A program made the translations under genes and the position numbers. A stretch of DNA of 8,494 bases from Devosia sp. (lineage in GTDB: Bacteria > Pseudomonadota > Alphaproteobacteria > Rhizobiales > Devosiaceae). Shown here piece by piece: positions 1 to 6,932 of the stretch. The notes below the pieces were generated by a model, which was given only the letters and a program-made list of their open reading frames with translations, was not told where the DNA came from and made no database searches. The stretch's first letter is position 1; the number at the start of each line of letters is the position of its first letter. The stretch covers positions 1 to 8,494 of the forward strand of contig DROE01000263.1 of NCBI GenBank assembly GCA_011322005.1, read 5' to 3'.

Positions 1-1440
1 AGAGGATGTGATCCTCTCCATGGCCATGTTGGCCTTATCCATGATCTCCCCCCCTTCTCCGGCAGCTTTTGCAACCTCTGCCGCATTGGCGCTGACTTCC
101 TCGGCCATCCTGGCATTATCCAGAACGGTGCTGGACAATTGTTCCATGGTTGCCGATGTTTCCTCCACCGTGGCTGCCTGCTTGGTCGTTCGCTCGCTCA
201 GGTCATTGGCCCCCGCCAGTATTTCACCCGTCGCAACCTTCAGGGCCACCGAAGTGTCCCTCAATTGCCCCATGACATCAGCCAGCTTGTCACCCACGGC
301 GTTGGTGTCGTCCTTCAACCGGCCGAACGCGCCCTCATAGTCGCCGCAGATCCTCTGTGTCAGATCCGTATTGGCGAGTGCCTCGAGAACACTCCCCGAT
401 TCGGCAAGGCCACGCTCCACTGTATCCAGCAGATTATTGACACCCCCCGCCACCCCGTTGAGATCCTTGTCCGCATGCTCAACGCTCACGCGTTGAGAGA
501 AATCCCCAACAAGCGCCGCATCAACTGCAGCCCCGAGTGAACTGACAAGCCCCGCCATCGCTTCGGCCCGAGCACGGGTCGTTTCGTTGCGAGCATGCTC
601 ATCCGCGTTCATCTTGGCAATCTCTGCGGCTCCATCACGAAAACTGTGAATGGCTGCTGAAAGCTGAGCAAACTCCTCCCAGTAGGATGACTCCGTAAGC
701 ACAGTTTCCAGGTTGCCCCCGGCCAGACTGGCGAACTCGCCGGTCAGCCTGGTTAGCTTGCGCAGCATAAAATAGACAACAAAGGCTGCCATTCCGATTA
801 TCGCCAACACAATGATAAAGCCTGATAAAAGGCTCACAGTGTTTCTGAAAGAGCTGATCTCAGCCAGTTCCATCTGCTCCGCGCCAAGATGCTCTGATCT
901 CTGTTCAAATGCCACTTCTCCCTGGGCAAGCATTTCTTCAATCGCCGCACTCATTGCAGCAGCAACCTCATCAAACTCGCTCATATGTGGATTTCCAAGC
1001 TCTGGCCCTCCCTCGATATAGGCCTGGGCCATTTCCTTTCCCTTGGCGTAAAAGGGCGGATAGGCCGCCTCAAGCTCAGCGAGCGCAGACACCAGACCAG
1101 GTAAATCCAGTTCACTCGCTATCTCTCTTGCCGCGGACAGATTCCGGGGAAAGCGCTCAGCATAGGCTTGGGCTTCAGCAAGACCGTCATCAAGCCCGTC
1201 CAGGGCGCGCGTGGCCGAAATGTCGGTTATCCACTGTTGTGTCTGCACAACATCCAGCTGGAGCAAACGCATCACCTCATCAAGATCTCGCGTCATGCGG
1301 TTGGAGTTTATTGAGTCTGCAAACAGTGTCTGAGTCCTCTGTTCAATCCTGTAGCCAACAAGGGAGTTATATCCCACCAGGCCCAGAACCATGGACACAA
1401 GGACCAGGCTACCGATTACAACAAACTTGGAAAGCTTCAT
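1..1440 (-). CDS. Methyl-accepting chemotaxis protein, 3' end outside the window
   Basis: This is a membrane chemoreceptor that would pass ligand signals to CheA/CheW. The frame is open from the ATG at 1440 to the left edge (480 codons) with no stop, so the C-terminus is missing. Residues about 6-26 form TM1. Residues 30-200 are a mostly helical, glutamate-rich periplasmic sensor domain, which could be a four-helix bundle (inference). Residues about 203-225 form TM2. A HAMP segment follows (about 226-280), then a second HAMP-like region (about 300-395) with repeated D-[FL]-[ST]-Q-R elements (DFSQRV at 313, DLTQRI at 359). The methylation-helix part of the signalling domain starts near residue 410 (LSERTTKQAATVEETSATME, 414-433), a form common in rhizobial and Caulobacter receptors. 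The conserved hairpin tip lies beyond the window. A GGAG ribosome site (1449-1452) sits 8 bases before the ATG. The ligand cannot be told from sequence. The gene is separated from the atp operon by a terminator and 308 bases. Confidence 0.95.
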   Translation of the reverse strand, partial: MKLSKFVVIGSLVLVSMVLGLVGYNSLVGYRIEQRTQTLFADSINSNRMTRDLDEVMRLLQLDVVQTQQWITDISATRALDGLDDGLAEAQAYAERFPRNLSAAREIASELDLPGLVSALAELEAAYPPFYAKGKEMAQAYIEGGPELGNPHMSEFDEVAAAMSAAIEEMLAQGEVAFEQRSEHLGAEQMELAEISSFRNTVSLLSGFIIVLAIIGMAAFVVYFMLRKLTRLTGEFASLAGGNLETVLTESSYWEEFAQLSAAIHSFRDGAAEIAKMNADEHARNETTRARAEAMAGLVSSLGAAVDAALVGDFSQRVSVEHADKDLNGVAGGVNNLLDTVERGLAESGSVLEALANTDLTQRICGDYEGAFGRLKDDTNAVGDKLADVMGQLRDTSVALKVATGEILAGANDLSERTTKQAATVEETSATMEQLSSTVLDNARMAEEVSANAAEVAKAAGEGGEIMDKANMAMERITSS

Positions 1441-1633
1441 GTGGCAATCTCCGGCTAACCCGGCAAAAATACGCCACTTAGGGTTAATGCGTAGTAAAAC
1501 CGCATCGGCAAGCACTCATACGCCACCGCGATGGCCGTGCGCACGACATGCTGGCCCACGCCAAATCAGGTCCTTGTGACTCCGGCAAAACATGACAAAC
1601 GCCAGCTCTTCATTCTACGTCGGTTTGTCGGTC

Positions 1634-1672
1634 TTGCCACGATCGCCTGCGCGGCTTTACAGGCTGTGGCAA
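1634..1672. repeat. Nested inverted repeat upstream of the chemoreceptor gene
   Basis: Outer arms TTGCCAC (1634-1640) and GTGGCAA (1666-1672) pair perfectly. Inside them GCCTG (1645-1649) pairs with CAGGC (1660-1664). The two stems are separated by four unpaired bases on one side and one on the other, and the inner loop has 10 bases. The right outer arm runs into nine A residues on the plus strand. Read on the minus strand, the T run comes before the hairpin and none follows it, so this is not a classical terminator in either direction. It could be a regulator-binding site or an RNA structure in a leader; the sequence does not decide. Confidence 0.55.
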
Positions 1673-1706
1673 AAAAAAACGGGACACCTGAGGCGGACTA
1701 GCCGCG

Positions 1707-1734
1707 AAAAAACAGGCCGGAGTGATTCAGCCCG
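1707..1734 (-). terminator. Candidate intrinsic terminator of the atp operon
   Basis: Read on the minus strand just after atpC, bases 1734-1713 fold into a 7-bp stem (5 Watson-Crick pairs and 2 G-U pairs) with an 8-base loop. Six U follow directly (1712-1707). The hairpin begins 14 bases after the atpC stop. A second U run (nine, 1679-1671) lies further on and could act as a back-up, but the nearest stem to it is 13 bases away. Position and form fit the end of the atp transcript; the wobble pairs make it moderate rather than strong. Confidence 0.6.
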
Positions 1735-1748
1735 AAAATGAAACGGCT

Positions 1749-2171
1749 TTAGTGTGCGCCTGAAGTCCCGCTCTGGGCCGCCTCCAGCAGCAGGTTTTTC
1801 CACCCGTCGAGCACATTCTGCGCCAGATCCTTGTCGGCCAGCTCTTCGGCTTTGCTCAACTCTTCCTGGGCCATGGTGATCGCCGCTTCGATTTCGGATT
1901 TGTCAAAATCCGCACCGGTCTTGGCGTGCTCGGCCAATATGGTTACCCCGTCCGGGGACACATCGGCAAAACCGCCCTGCACATAATAGGTTTGCCTGCC
2001 GGCGGCCCCGGTAACCGAAATAAAGCCCGGCTTGAGGATGCTCATCAGCGGCGCATGCTCGCCCATCACGGTGAAATAGCCCTCCTGCCCGGGAACCGAG
2101 ACGGATTGCGCCTCCTCCGAGAGAACCAGCTTTTCCGGTGAAACGATTTCGATCTTTATTGTGTCGGCCAT
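1749..2171 (-). CDS. atpC: F1 ATP synthase epsilon subunit
   Basis: Epsilon is part of the rotor stalk; with gamma it links the catalytic head to the c-ring, and in bacteria its C-terminal helices can inhibit ATP hydrolysis. The 140-residue product matches the family's usual length. Residues 1-85 form the N-terminal beta-sandwich, with the typical GQEGYFTVMGEHAPLMSILKPG stretch at 28-49 and YYVQGGFADV at 62-71. Residues about 90-132 form the helical C-terminal domain, followed by a short flexible SGTSGAH tail. The ATG at 2171 has a strong AGGGAGG ribosome site (plus-strand positions 2180-2186) 8 bases upstream, within the 30-base gap after atpD. It is the last gene of the operon and is followed by a terminator-like hairpin. 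Nothing is broken or unusual. Confidence 0.97.
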   Translation of the reverse strand: MADTIKIEIVSPEKLVLSEEAQSVSVPGQEGYFTVMGEHAPLMSILKPGFISVTGAAGRQTYYVQGGFADVSPDGVTILAEHAKTGADFDKSEIEAAITMAQEELSKAEELADKDLAQNVLDGWKNLLLEAAQSGTSGAH

Positions 2172-2201
2172 TTAGCTGGCCTCCCTGGTTGTTGCGCCGC
2201 T

Positions 2202-3662
2202 TTATGCAGCTTCCGCTGCCAGCTTTTGCGCCTTGGCCACTGCATCCTCAATGGTGCCAACCATGTAAAAGGCAGCTTCTGGCAAATGGTCATATTCACC
2301 AGCAACCAGCCCCTTGAAGGCCCGGATCGTATCTTCAAGCGAAACAAACACGCCCGATGTCCCGGTAAACACCTCGGCTACAAAAAACGGCTGACTCATG
2401 AAGCGCTCGATCTTGCGGGCCCGGGCCACCACCAGCTTGTCATCCTCGGACAATTCATCCATGCCCAGAATGGCGATAATGTCCTGAAGACTCTTGTAGC
2501 GTTGCAGGATTTCCTGCACCTCACGGGCAACGTTATAATGATCCTCACCCACAATCGAGGCGTCCAGCATGCGCGAGGTGGAATCAAGCGGATCCACCGC
2601 CGGATAGATGCCTTTTTCCGAAATCGCCCGGTTGAGCACTGTTGTCGCATCAAGGTGGGCAAACGAGGTGGCGGGTGCGGGGTCGGTCAGATCGTCGGCG
2701 GGCACATAAATGGCCTGCACCGAGGTAATCGAGCCTTTGTTTGTCGTGGTAATCCGCTCCTGCATGGTGCCCATGTCGGTGGCCAGCGTCGGCTGATAGC
2801 CCACCGCCGAGGGGATGCGTCCCAACAGCGCGCTCATTTCCGAGCCCGCCTGGGTAAAGCGGAAAATATTGTCGATGAAGAACAAAACGTCCTGACCCTG
2901 ATCGCGGAATTCCTCGGCCACGGTCAAACCGGTAAGAGCCACACGGGCGCGCGCTCCGGGAGGTTCGTTCATCTGCCCGAACACCAGCGCGCATTTGGAG
3001 CCTTCCGTGGAGCCGTTATTCTCCTTGGGGTCCTTGTTCACGCCGCTTTCAATCATCTCGTAGTAGAGATCATTGCCTTCGCGGGTGCGCTCGCCAACCC
3101 CGGCAAACACCGAATAACCGCCGTGTGAATTGGCCACATTGTTGATGAGTTCCTGAATAAGCACCGTCTTGCCCACCCCGGCACCGCCAAACAGGCCGAT
3201 TTTTCCGCCACGCGCATAAGGGGCCAGCAGATCAACCACCTTGATACCGGTGACCAGAATTTCGCTTTCAGGGTTCTGCTCGACAAAGGCAGGGGCATCC
3301 TGATGAATGCCGCGCTTGGATTTGGTTTTGACCGGTCCTGCTTCATCCACCGGCTCGCCGATGACATTCATGATGCGCCCAAGCGTTTCAGCGCCCACGG
3401 GCACCTGAATTGGCGCGCCGAGGTCCAGAACGTCCTGCCCGCGAACAAGACCTTCGGTTGTATCCATTGCAATGGCGCGCACGGTGTTTTCACCCATATG
3501 CTGGGCGACCTCGAGCACCAGCCTGTTGCCATTATTGTCGGTTTCCAGAGCATTGAGAATCGCCGGAAGCTTGCCGTCGAACTGCACGTCCACAACAGCA
3601 CCAATCACCTGCACGATGCGGCCCGTTGTTTTTGCCGGTTTAGCCGTTTTTCTGGCTGCCAT
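2202..3662 (-). CDS. atpD: F1 ATP synthase beta subunit (catalytic)
   Basis: Beta carries the three catalytic nucleotide sites where ADP and phosphate become ATP. The 486-residue protein is full length. It starts with a short basic, Ala-rich extension (MAARKTAKPAKTTG) before the conserved GRIVQVIGAVVDVQFDG. The P-loop GGAGVGKT is at 159-166, the GERTREGND segment with the catalytic glutamate E191 and R192 at 190-198, and the Walker B strand and flanking region at 258-269 (DVLFFIDNIFRF). The lever motif, usually DELSEED, reads DELSEDD at 402-408, a conservative change. The insert NKDPKENNGSTEGSK (209-223) is of a type I recall from Rhizobiales-like beta subunits. An AAGGA ribosome site lies about 9 bases before the ATG. 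It follows atpG after 26 bases and precedes atpC after 30, so the genes are almost certainly co-transcribed. Confidence 0.98.
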   Translation of the reverse strand: MAARKTAKPAKTTGRIVQVIGAVVDVQFDGKLPAILNALETDNNGNRLVLEVAQHMGENTVRAIAMDTTEGLVRGQDVLDLGAPIQVPVGAETLGRIMNVIGEPVDEAGPVKTKSKRGIHQDAPAFVEQNPESEILVTGIKVVDLLAPYARGGKIGLFGGAGVGKTVLIQELINNVANSHGGYSVFAGVGERTREGNDLYYEMIESGVNKDPKENNGSTEGSKCALVFGQMNEPPGARARVALTGLTVAEEFRDQGQDVLFFIDNIFRFTQAGSEMSALLGRIPSAVGYQPTLATDMGTMQERITTTNKGSITSVQAIYVPADDLTDPAPATSFAHLDATTVLNRAISEKGIYPAVDPLDSTSRMLDASIVGEDHYNVAREVQEILQRYKSLQDIIAILGMDELSEDDKLVVARARKIERFMSQPFFVAEVFTGTSGVFVSLEDTIRAFKGLVAGEYDHLPEAAFYMVGTIEDAVAKAQKLAAEAA

Positions 3663-3688
3663 CTTTTTTATCCTTACCTCGAAGTTCC

Positions 3689-4561
3689 TCAGAGCGCTTC
3701 GGCGCCTGAAATAATTTCAATCAGTTCTTTGGTGATCTGGGCCTGACGCTGGCGGTTGAAACTCAGCGTCAGCTTGTCGATCATCTCGCCGGCATTACGG
3801 GTCGCATTGTCCATCGCCGACATTTTTGCGCCCATTTCCCCGGCACCGTTTTCAAGCAGGGCCCGGAAAATCTGCACCGAGACATTGCGCGGCAACAAAT
3901 CATCAAGAATCACACCCTCGTCAGGTTCATAATCATAGGTGCGTTCTTCTTCGCCCTCCGCTTCTTCGAAATGAGCGGGGATGAGTTGCTGGGCAGTCGG
4001 TATCTGAGAGATGACCGATTTGAAGCGCGAATAAAACAGGGTTGCAACGTCAAATTCACCATTTTCAAACATGGCAAGGATCTTGTTGCCCACATCCTGA
4101 GCATTCGTGTAACCAATCTGCTTGACTTCACGAAAGGTGATTAGGTCCATGATCTGGTCTTCAAACAAGCGTTTCAAGGCATCATGGCCCTTTTTGCCGA
4201 CACACAGAATCTTGACGGTTTTACCGGCCGCCATAAGTTCTCTGGCATGGTCACGCGCCATGCGTGCAATCGAGGAGTTGAATCCCCCGCAAAGGCCCCG
4301 TTCCGCCGTTGCCACCAGAAGCAGATGTGTATCCTCCTTGCCTGTTCCTTTGAGCAGGGCCGGAGCATCGTCACGGGTGGCGTAGGATTTGCCCATGGAG
4401 GCCAGCACGTTTTCCATGCGCTCGGCATAGGGGCGTGCCGCTTCGGCCCGCTCCTGGGCTTTGCGTAGTTTGGCGGCCGCTACCATCTGCATGGCGCGGG
4501 TGATTTTCTGGGTCGATTTGACCGAAGAAATCCGGTTCTTGAGGTCTTTTAGCGAAGGCAT
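3689..4561 (-). CDS. atpG: F1 ATP synthase gamma subunit (central rotor shaft)
   Basis: Gamma is the asymmetric shaft that turns inside the alpha3beta3 hexamer and couples proton flow to catalysis. The 290-residue length is normal for alphaproteobacteria. The N-terminal coiled-coil helix is clear (MPSLKDLKNRISSVKSTQKI, with TRAMQMVAAAKLRKAQ after it, residues 1-36). The Rossmann-like middle domain contains the conserved ERGLCGGFN (87-95). The C-terminal helix that pairs with the first (about 235-290) contains MDNATRNAGEMIDKL and ends in TKELIEIISGAEAL. An acidic patch (EEAEGEEERTYDYEPDEG, 199-216) precedes the last domain. The start is the ATG at 4561 with a GGAG site 10 bases upstream. It lies 22 bases after atpA and 26 before atpD. 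Confidence 0.97.
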   Translation of the reverse strand: MPSLKDLKNRISSVKSTQKITRAMQMVAAAKLRKAQERAEAARPYAERMENVLASMGKSYATRDDAPALLKGTGKEDTHLLLVATAERGLCGGFNSSIARMARDHARELMAAGKTVKILCVGKKGHDALKRLFEDQIMDLITFREVKQIGYTNAQDVGNKILAMFENGEFDVATLFYSRFKSVISQIPTAQQLIPAHFEEAEGEEERTYDYEPDEGVILDDLLPRNVSVQIFRALLENGAGEMGAKMSAMDNATRNAGEMIDKLTLSFNRQRQAQITKELIEIISGAEAL

Positions 4562-4583
4562 GTCGGAGTCTCTCCCTCTGCCC

Positions 4584-6116
4584 TTAAGCTACAAACGTCT
4601 TGGCAAAACCCTCGATAACATCCTTGAGCTGGCCTTCCATGTCTTCGCTTATTGCCTTTTCCTTGGCGATACCTGACAGAATATCGGGGTGCTTGGAGTG
4701 CAGAAGCGAGAGCAGGCCCTCTTCGAAAGCGCCCACCTGGTTGACTTCCACGCCGTCCAGATAACCCTTCACACCGGCATAGATCACCGCGACCTGCTCT
4801 TCGGTCTTGAGAGGTGAGAACTGACCCTGTTTGAGCAGTTCCACCAGTCGCGCCCCGCGATTGAGCAGACGCTGAGTTGCCGCATCAAGGTCGGAACCAA
4901 ACTGGGCAAATGCCGCCATTTCACGATACTGGGCCAACTCGCCCTTGATCGAACCGGCGACCTGTTTCATCGCCTTGACCTGCGCCGAAGAACCCACGCG
5001 GCTCACTGAAAGGCCCGCGTTCACCGCCGGGCGCACGCCCTGGAAGAACAGGTCGGTCTCAAGGAATATCTGACCGTCGGTGATTGAAATCACGTTGGTG
5101 GGGATATAGGCCGAAAGATCGTTGGCCTGGGTTTCAATAACCGGCAGCGCCGTCAAAGAGCCTGATCCGTGATTCTCGTTGAGCTTGGCGGCACGTTCGA
5201 GCAGCCGGGAATGCAGATAGAACACATCACCGGGAAAGGCTTCACGCCCCGGGGGACGCCTGAGCAACAGGCTCATCTGGCGATAGGCCACCGCCTGCTT
5301 GGAAAGATCGTCATAGGCGATCACTGCGTGCTGACCATTGTCGCGGAAATATTCAGCAATGGCGCAACCGGTAAACGGCGCCAGAAACTGCATCGGCGCC
5401 GCATCCGAAGCGGTGGCCGCGATCACGATGGAATATTCCAAGGCCCCGGCGTCTTCCAGCACTTTCACGAACTGGGCAACGGTCGAGCGTTTCTGGCCCA
5501 CAGCAACATATACGCAATAGAGCTTTTCGCTGTCCGAACCGGACTGATGTCCGGCCTTTTGATTGAGGAATGTATCAAGAATGATCGCGGTCTTGCCGGT
5601 CTGGCGATCGCCAATAATAAGTTCGCGCTGGCCACGGCCGATGGGGATAAGCGCATCAATGGCTTTCAGGCCCGTGGACATGGGCTCGTGCACGGATTTG
5701 CGTGGCAGAATACCCGGAGCTTTTACGTCAACCCGCGAGCGGGTCTTAGCTTTAATTGGTCCCTTGCCGTCAATGGGGTTACCCAGAGCATCCACCACCC
5801 GGCCCAAAAGTTCGGGCCCCACGGGTGTATCAACAATCGCCCCCGTCCGCTTGACGGTATCGCCCTCGGTGATTTCCCGGTCGGAGCCGAAAATAACCAC
5901 ACCGACATTGTCACTTTCAAGGTTGAGCGCCATTCCTTTGGTGCCACCGGGAAACGCGACCAGTTCACCGGCCTGCACATTGTCCAGACCATAGATACGC
6001 GCAATGCCATCGCCAACCGAAAGCACCTGCCCGACTTCAGAGACCTCTGCCTCTTTGCCGAAATCCTTGATCTGGTCTTTGAGGATAGCGGAAATTTCCG
6101 CGGCCTTGATGTCCAT
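4584..6116 (-). CDS. atpA: F1 ATP synthase alpha subunit (regulatory nucleotide sites)
   Basis: Alpha alternates with beta in the F1 hexamer; it binds nucleotide non-catalytically and supplies the arginine finger to the beta active site. The 510-residue protein is full length. Residues 1-95 form the N-terminal crown with VGDGIARIYGLDNVQAGE (34-51). The P-loop GDRQTGKT is at 169-176, the AYDDLSKQAVAYRQ region at 267-280 and RRPPGREAFPGDVFYLHSRL at 286-305. The arginine finger is R373 in SVSRVGSSAQ (370-379). The C-terminal helical domain ends in AKTFVA. The ATG overlaps the atpH stop by one base (TAATG on the minus strand), which suggests translational coupling, and AGAGG lies about 8 bases upstream inside the end of atpH. 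No key residue is missing. Confidence 0.98.
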   Translation of the reverse strand: MDIKAAEISAILKDQIKDFGKEAEVSEVGQVLSVGDGIARIYGLDNVQAGELVAFPGGTKGMALNLESDNVGVVIFGSDREITEGDTVKRTGAIVDTPVGPELLGRVVDALGNPIDGKGPIKAKTRSRVDVKAPGILPRKSVHEPMSTGLKAIDALIPIGRGQRELIIGDRQTGKTAIILDTFLNQKAGHQSGSDSEKLYCVYVAVGQKRSTVAQFVKVLEDAGALEYSIVIAATASDAAPMQFLAPFTGCAIAEYFRDNGQHAVIAYDDLSKQAVAYRQMSLLLRRPPGREAFPGDVFYLHSRLLERAAKLNENHGSGSLTALPVIETQANDLSAYIPTNVISITDGQIFLETDLFFQGVRPAVNAGLSVSRVGSSAQVKAMKQVAGSIKGELAQYREMAAFAQFGSDLDAATQRLLNRGARLVELLKQGQFSPLKTEEQVAVIYAGVKGYLDGVEVNQVGAFEEGLLSLLHSKHPDILSGIAKEKAISEDMEGQLKDVIEGFAKTFVA

Positions 6117-6676
6117 TATGAGACCTCTTTCATCGCGATTCTCATCGCACCTAGTTTTGTTTTCAAAGACGAATCGATCATTCGGGAGCCGACCTTGACC
6201 ACAAGGCCGCCAATCAATGAGGGATCGACGTGAGTATCCAGCGTCACGGTCTTGCCAAGCCGGCTTTTCAGCGTTCTGGCAAGTTTGCCGAGTTGGGTTT
6301 TGCTCAAGGGACTGGCCGAAGTCACTTCGGCGCGCAGTTCGTCCCGCGCTTTTGCCGCCAGATCATAAAATGCGGAAATCATCGCGGGCAGCACAAAAAG
6401 CCTGCCATTGCGCGCCACAAGTTGCACAAAATGGGCTACCATTTCACCAAGACCGGCCTTGACGACAATCGCCTCGATTGCAGCGCTTTTGACATCCGTG
6501 GCAATAAGGGGACTGCGCAGGAAGTCGGAAAAATCATCACTTTCGCCCACAAGGCTCTCGATCGCTTTCAGATCCTTCTCGACCGCGGAAACATTCTTGG
6601 TCTCCGTCGCCAGATCAAACAGCGCATGGGCATAGGGGCGGGCGATAGTGGCAAGAACTGAACTTGTCGCGCTCAA
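6116..6676 (-). CDS. atpH: F1 ATP synthase delta subunit, TTG start
   Basis: Delta (the OSCP homologue) sits on top of F1 and ties it to the b/b' stator stalk. The 186-residue product has the N-terminal helical bundle (ARPYAHALFDLA, 12-23, to about 105) and the family signature near the C-terminus (DPSLIGGLVVKVGSRMIDSS, 151-170). The start codon is inferred to be TTG (6676-6674). The frame runs up to an in-frame TGA at 6721-6719, but no ATG, GTG or other TTG occurs between them, and the product then begins MSATSSVLATIARPYAHAL, like the short N-termini of relatives. A GAGG ribosome site (6688-6691) lies 11 bases upstream, a somewhat long spacing. It is the first gene of atpHAGDC, and its stop overlaps the atpA start by one base. 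Confidence 0.95.
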   Translation of the reverse strand: MSATSSVLATIARPYAHALFDLATETKNVSAVEKDLKAIESLVGESDDFSDFLRSPLIATDVKSAAIEAIVVKAGLGEMVAHFVQLVARNGRLFVLPAMISAFYDLAAKARDELRAEVTSASPLSKTQLGKLARTLKSRLGKTVTLDTHVDPSLIGGLVVKVGSRMIDSSLKTKLGAMRIAMKEVS

Positions 6677-6809
6677 AGTCTCAATTACCTCAACAATAAA
6701 CCCGCCACCATGCTGTCCTCACTTCGGCATGGCCAAAGACGGAACGTTCTGGTACGGGATTTTTCCATTCAAACAGGACCGGACAACCGCCCCTGAAATC
6801 CGCGCTCCC

Positions 6810-6837
6810 TCTAGCACAGCATTCAAGCGCGGTGCAA
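6810..6837 (-). promoter_or_regulatory. Candidate sigma70-type promoter of the atp operon
   Basis: On the minus strand the hexamer TTGCAC (6837-6832) is followed after 16 bases by GCTAGA (6815-6810). This partly matches a sigma70 -35/-10 pair. Transcription from here would leave a leader of roughly 125-130 bases before the atpH TTG. The gap between merR and atpH is where an operon promoter is expected, and this is the best pair I see, but the -10 match is imperfect. It overlaps the short direct repeats at 6824-6851. Confidence 0.35.
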
Positions 6838-6851
6838 GCGCCTGCGCGGTG
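6824..6851. repeat. Short interlocking direct repeats near the candidate atp promoter
   Basis: On the plus strand CAAGCGC occurs at 6824-6830 and 6835-6841, 11 bases apart (about one helical turn). GCGCGGTG occurs at 6827-6834 and 6844-6851, 17 bases apart. The copies interlock and cover the proposed -35 hexamer of the atp promoter. Repeats phased by a helical turn at a promoter can be binding sites of a regulator. They are short and GC-rich, so chance is a real alternative. Confidence 0.4.
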
Positions 6852-6888
6852 TTTTTAGTACCCTGTTCATGCCCGGTGAAATTTTGAC

Positions 6889-6907
6889 AAAACCGACAGG
6901 TGGTTTT
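6889..6907 (-). terminator. Weak candidate terminator after merR
   Basis: A perfect 6-bp inverted repeat, AAAACC (6889-6894) and GGTTTT (6902-6907), flanks a 7-base loop. It begins 25 bases after the merR stop codon. The transcript would have a stem rich in A-U pairs ending in four U, so it would be a weak terminator, and because the repeat is symmetric it could act in both directions. It would separate merR transcription from the atp promoter region. Confidence 0.4.
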
Positions 6908-6932
6908 ACCCGGCTAACTCGGAGAGGAATTC

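Larger units (their letters stand above)
1441..1748. other. Gene-free stretch between atpC and the chemoreceptor gene
   Basis: No convincing coding frame lies here on either strand. From right to left it holds the candidate atp terminator (1707-1734), a small GCGG/CCGC hairpin (1693-1705), a run of nine A on the plus strand (1671-1679), a nested inverted repeat (1634-1672), and the 5' leader of the chemoreceptor gene. In that leader the 9-mer ATACGCCAC (plus strand) occurs at 1469-1477 and again at 1518-1526. A short CCGG-N5-CCGG hairpin (1451-1463) overlaps the receptor's GGAG ribosome site. The chemoreceptor promoter must lie here. The best sigma70-like match I see is TTGCCG, 17 bases, ATTAAC on the minus strand, which is too weak to call. 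I see no flagellar sigma28-type site. Confidence 0.6.

Noticed and set aside
8..540. Plus-strand open frames at the left edge
   Set aside because: They are antisense to the chemoreceptor gene, which is open over 480 codons with clear membrane, HAMP and methylation-helix features.
2226..3128. Open frame of 300 codons on the plus strand
   Set aside because: It is antisense to atpD, with low-complexity His/Gly/Arg-rich translation and no family signature.
5169..6233. Long open frame (354 codons) on the plus strand
   Set aside because: It lies antisense across atpA and the end of atpH, both unmistakable full-length genes. Its translation shows no recognisable domain, and it arises from the codon bias of the real genes.
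6742..6749. Perfect 8-base palindrome GAACGTTC in the atp leader, as a LexA-type site
   Set aside because: The alphaproteobacterial SOS box has direct GTTC repeats 7 bases apart, which this is not. An 8-base palindrome alone is easily due to chance.
6909..6922. A sequence like CCGGCTAACCCGG at 1451-1463 also near 6910-6922
   Set aside because: The match is 12 of 13 bases, but there is no shared context and no third copy, so it is probably chance rather than a dispersed repeat.
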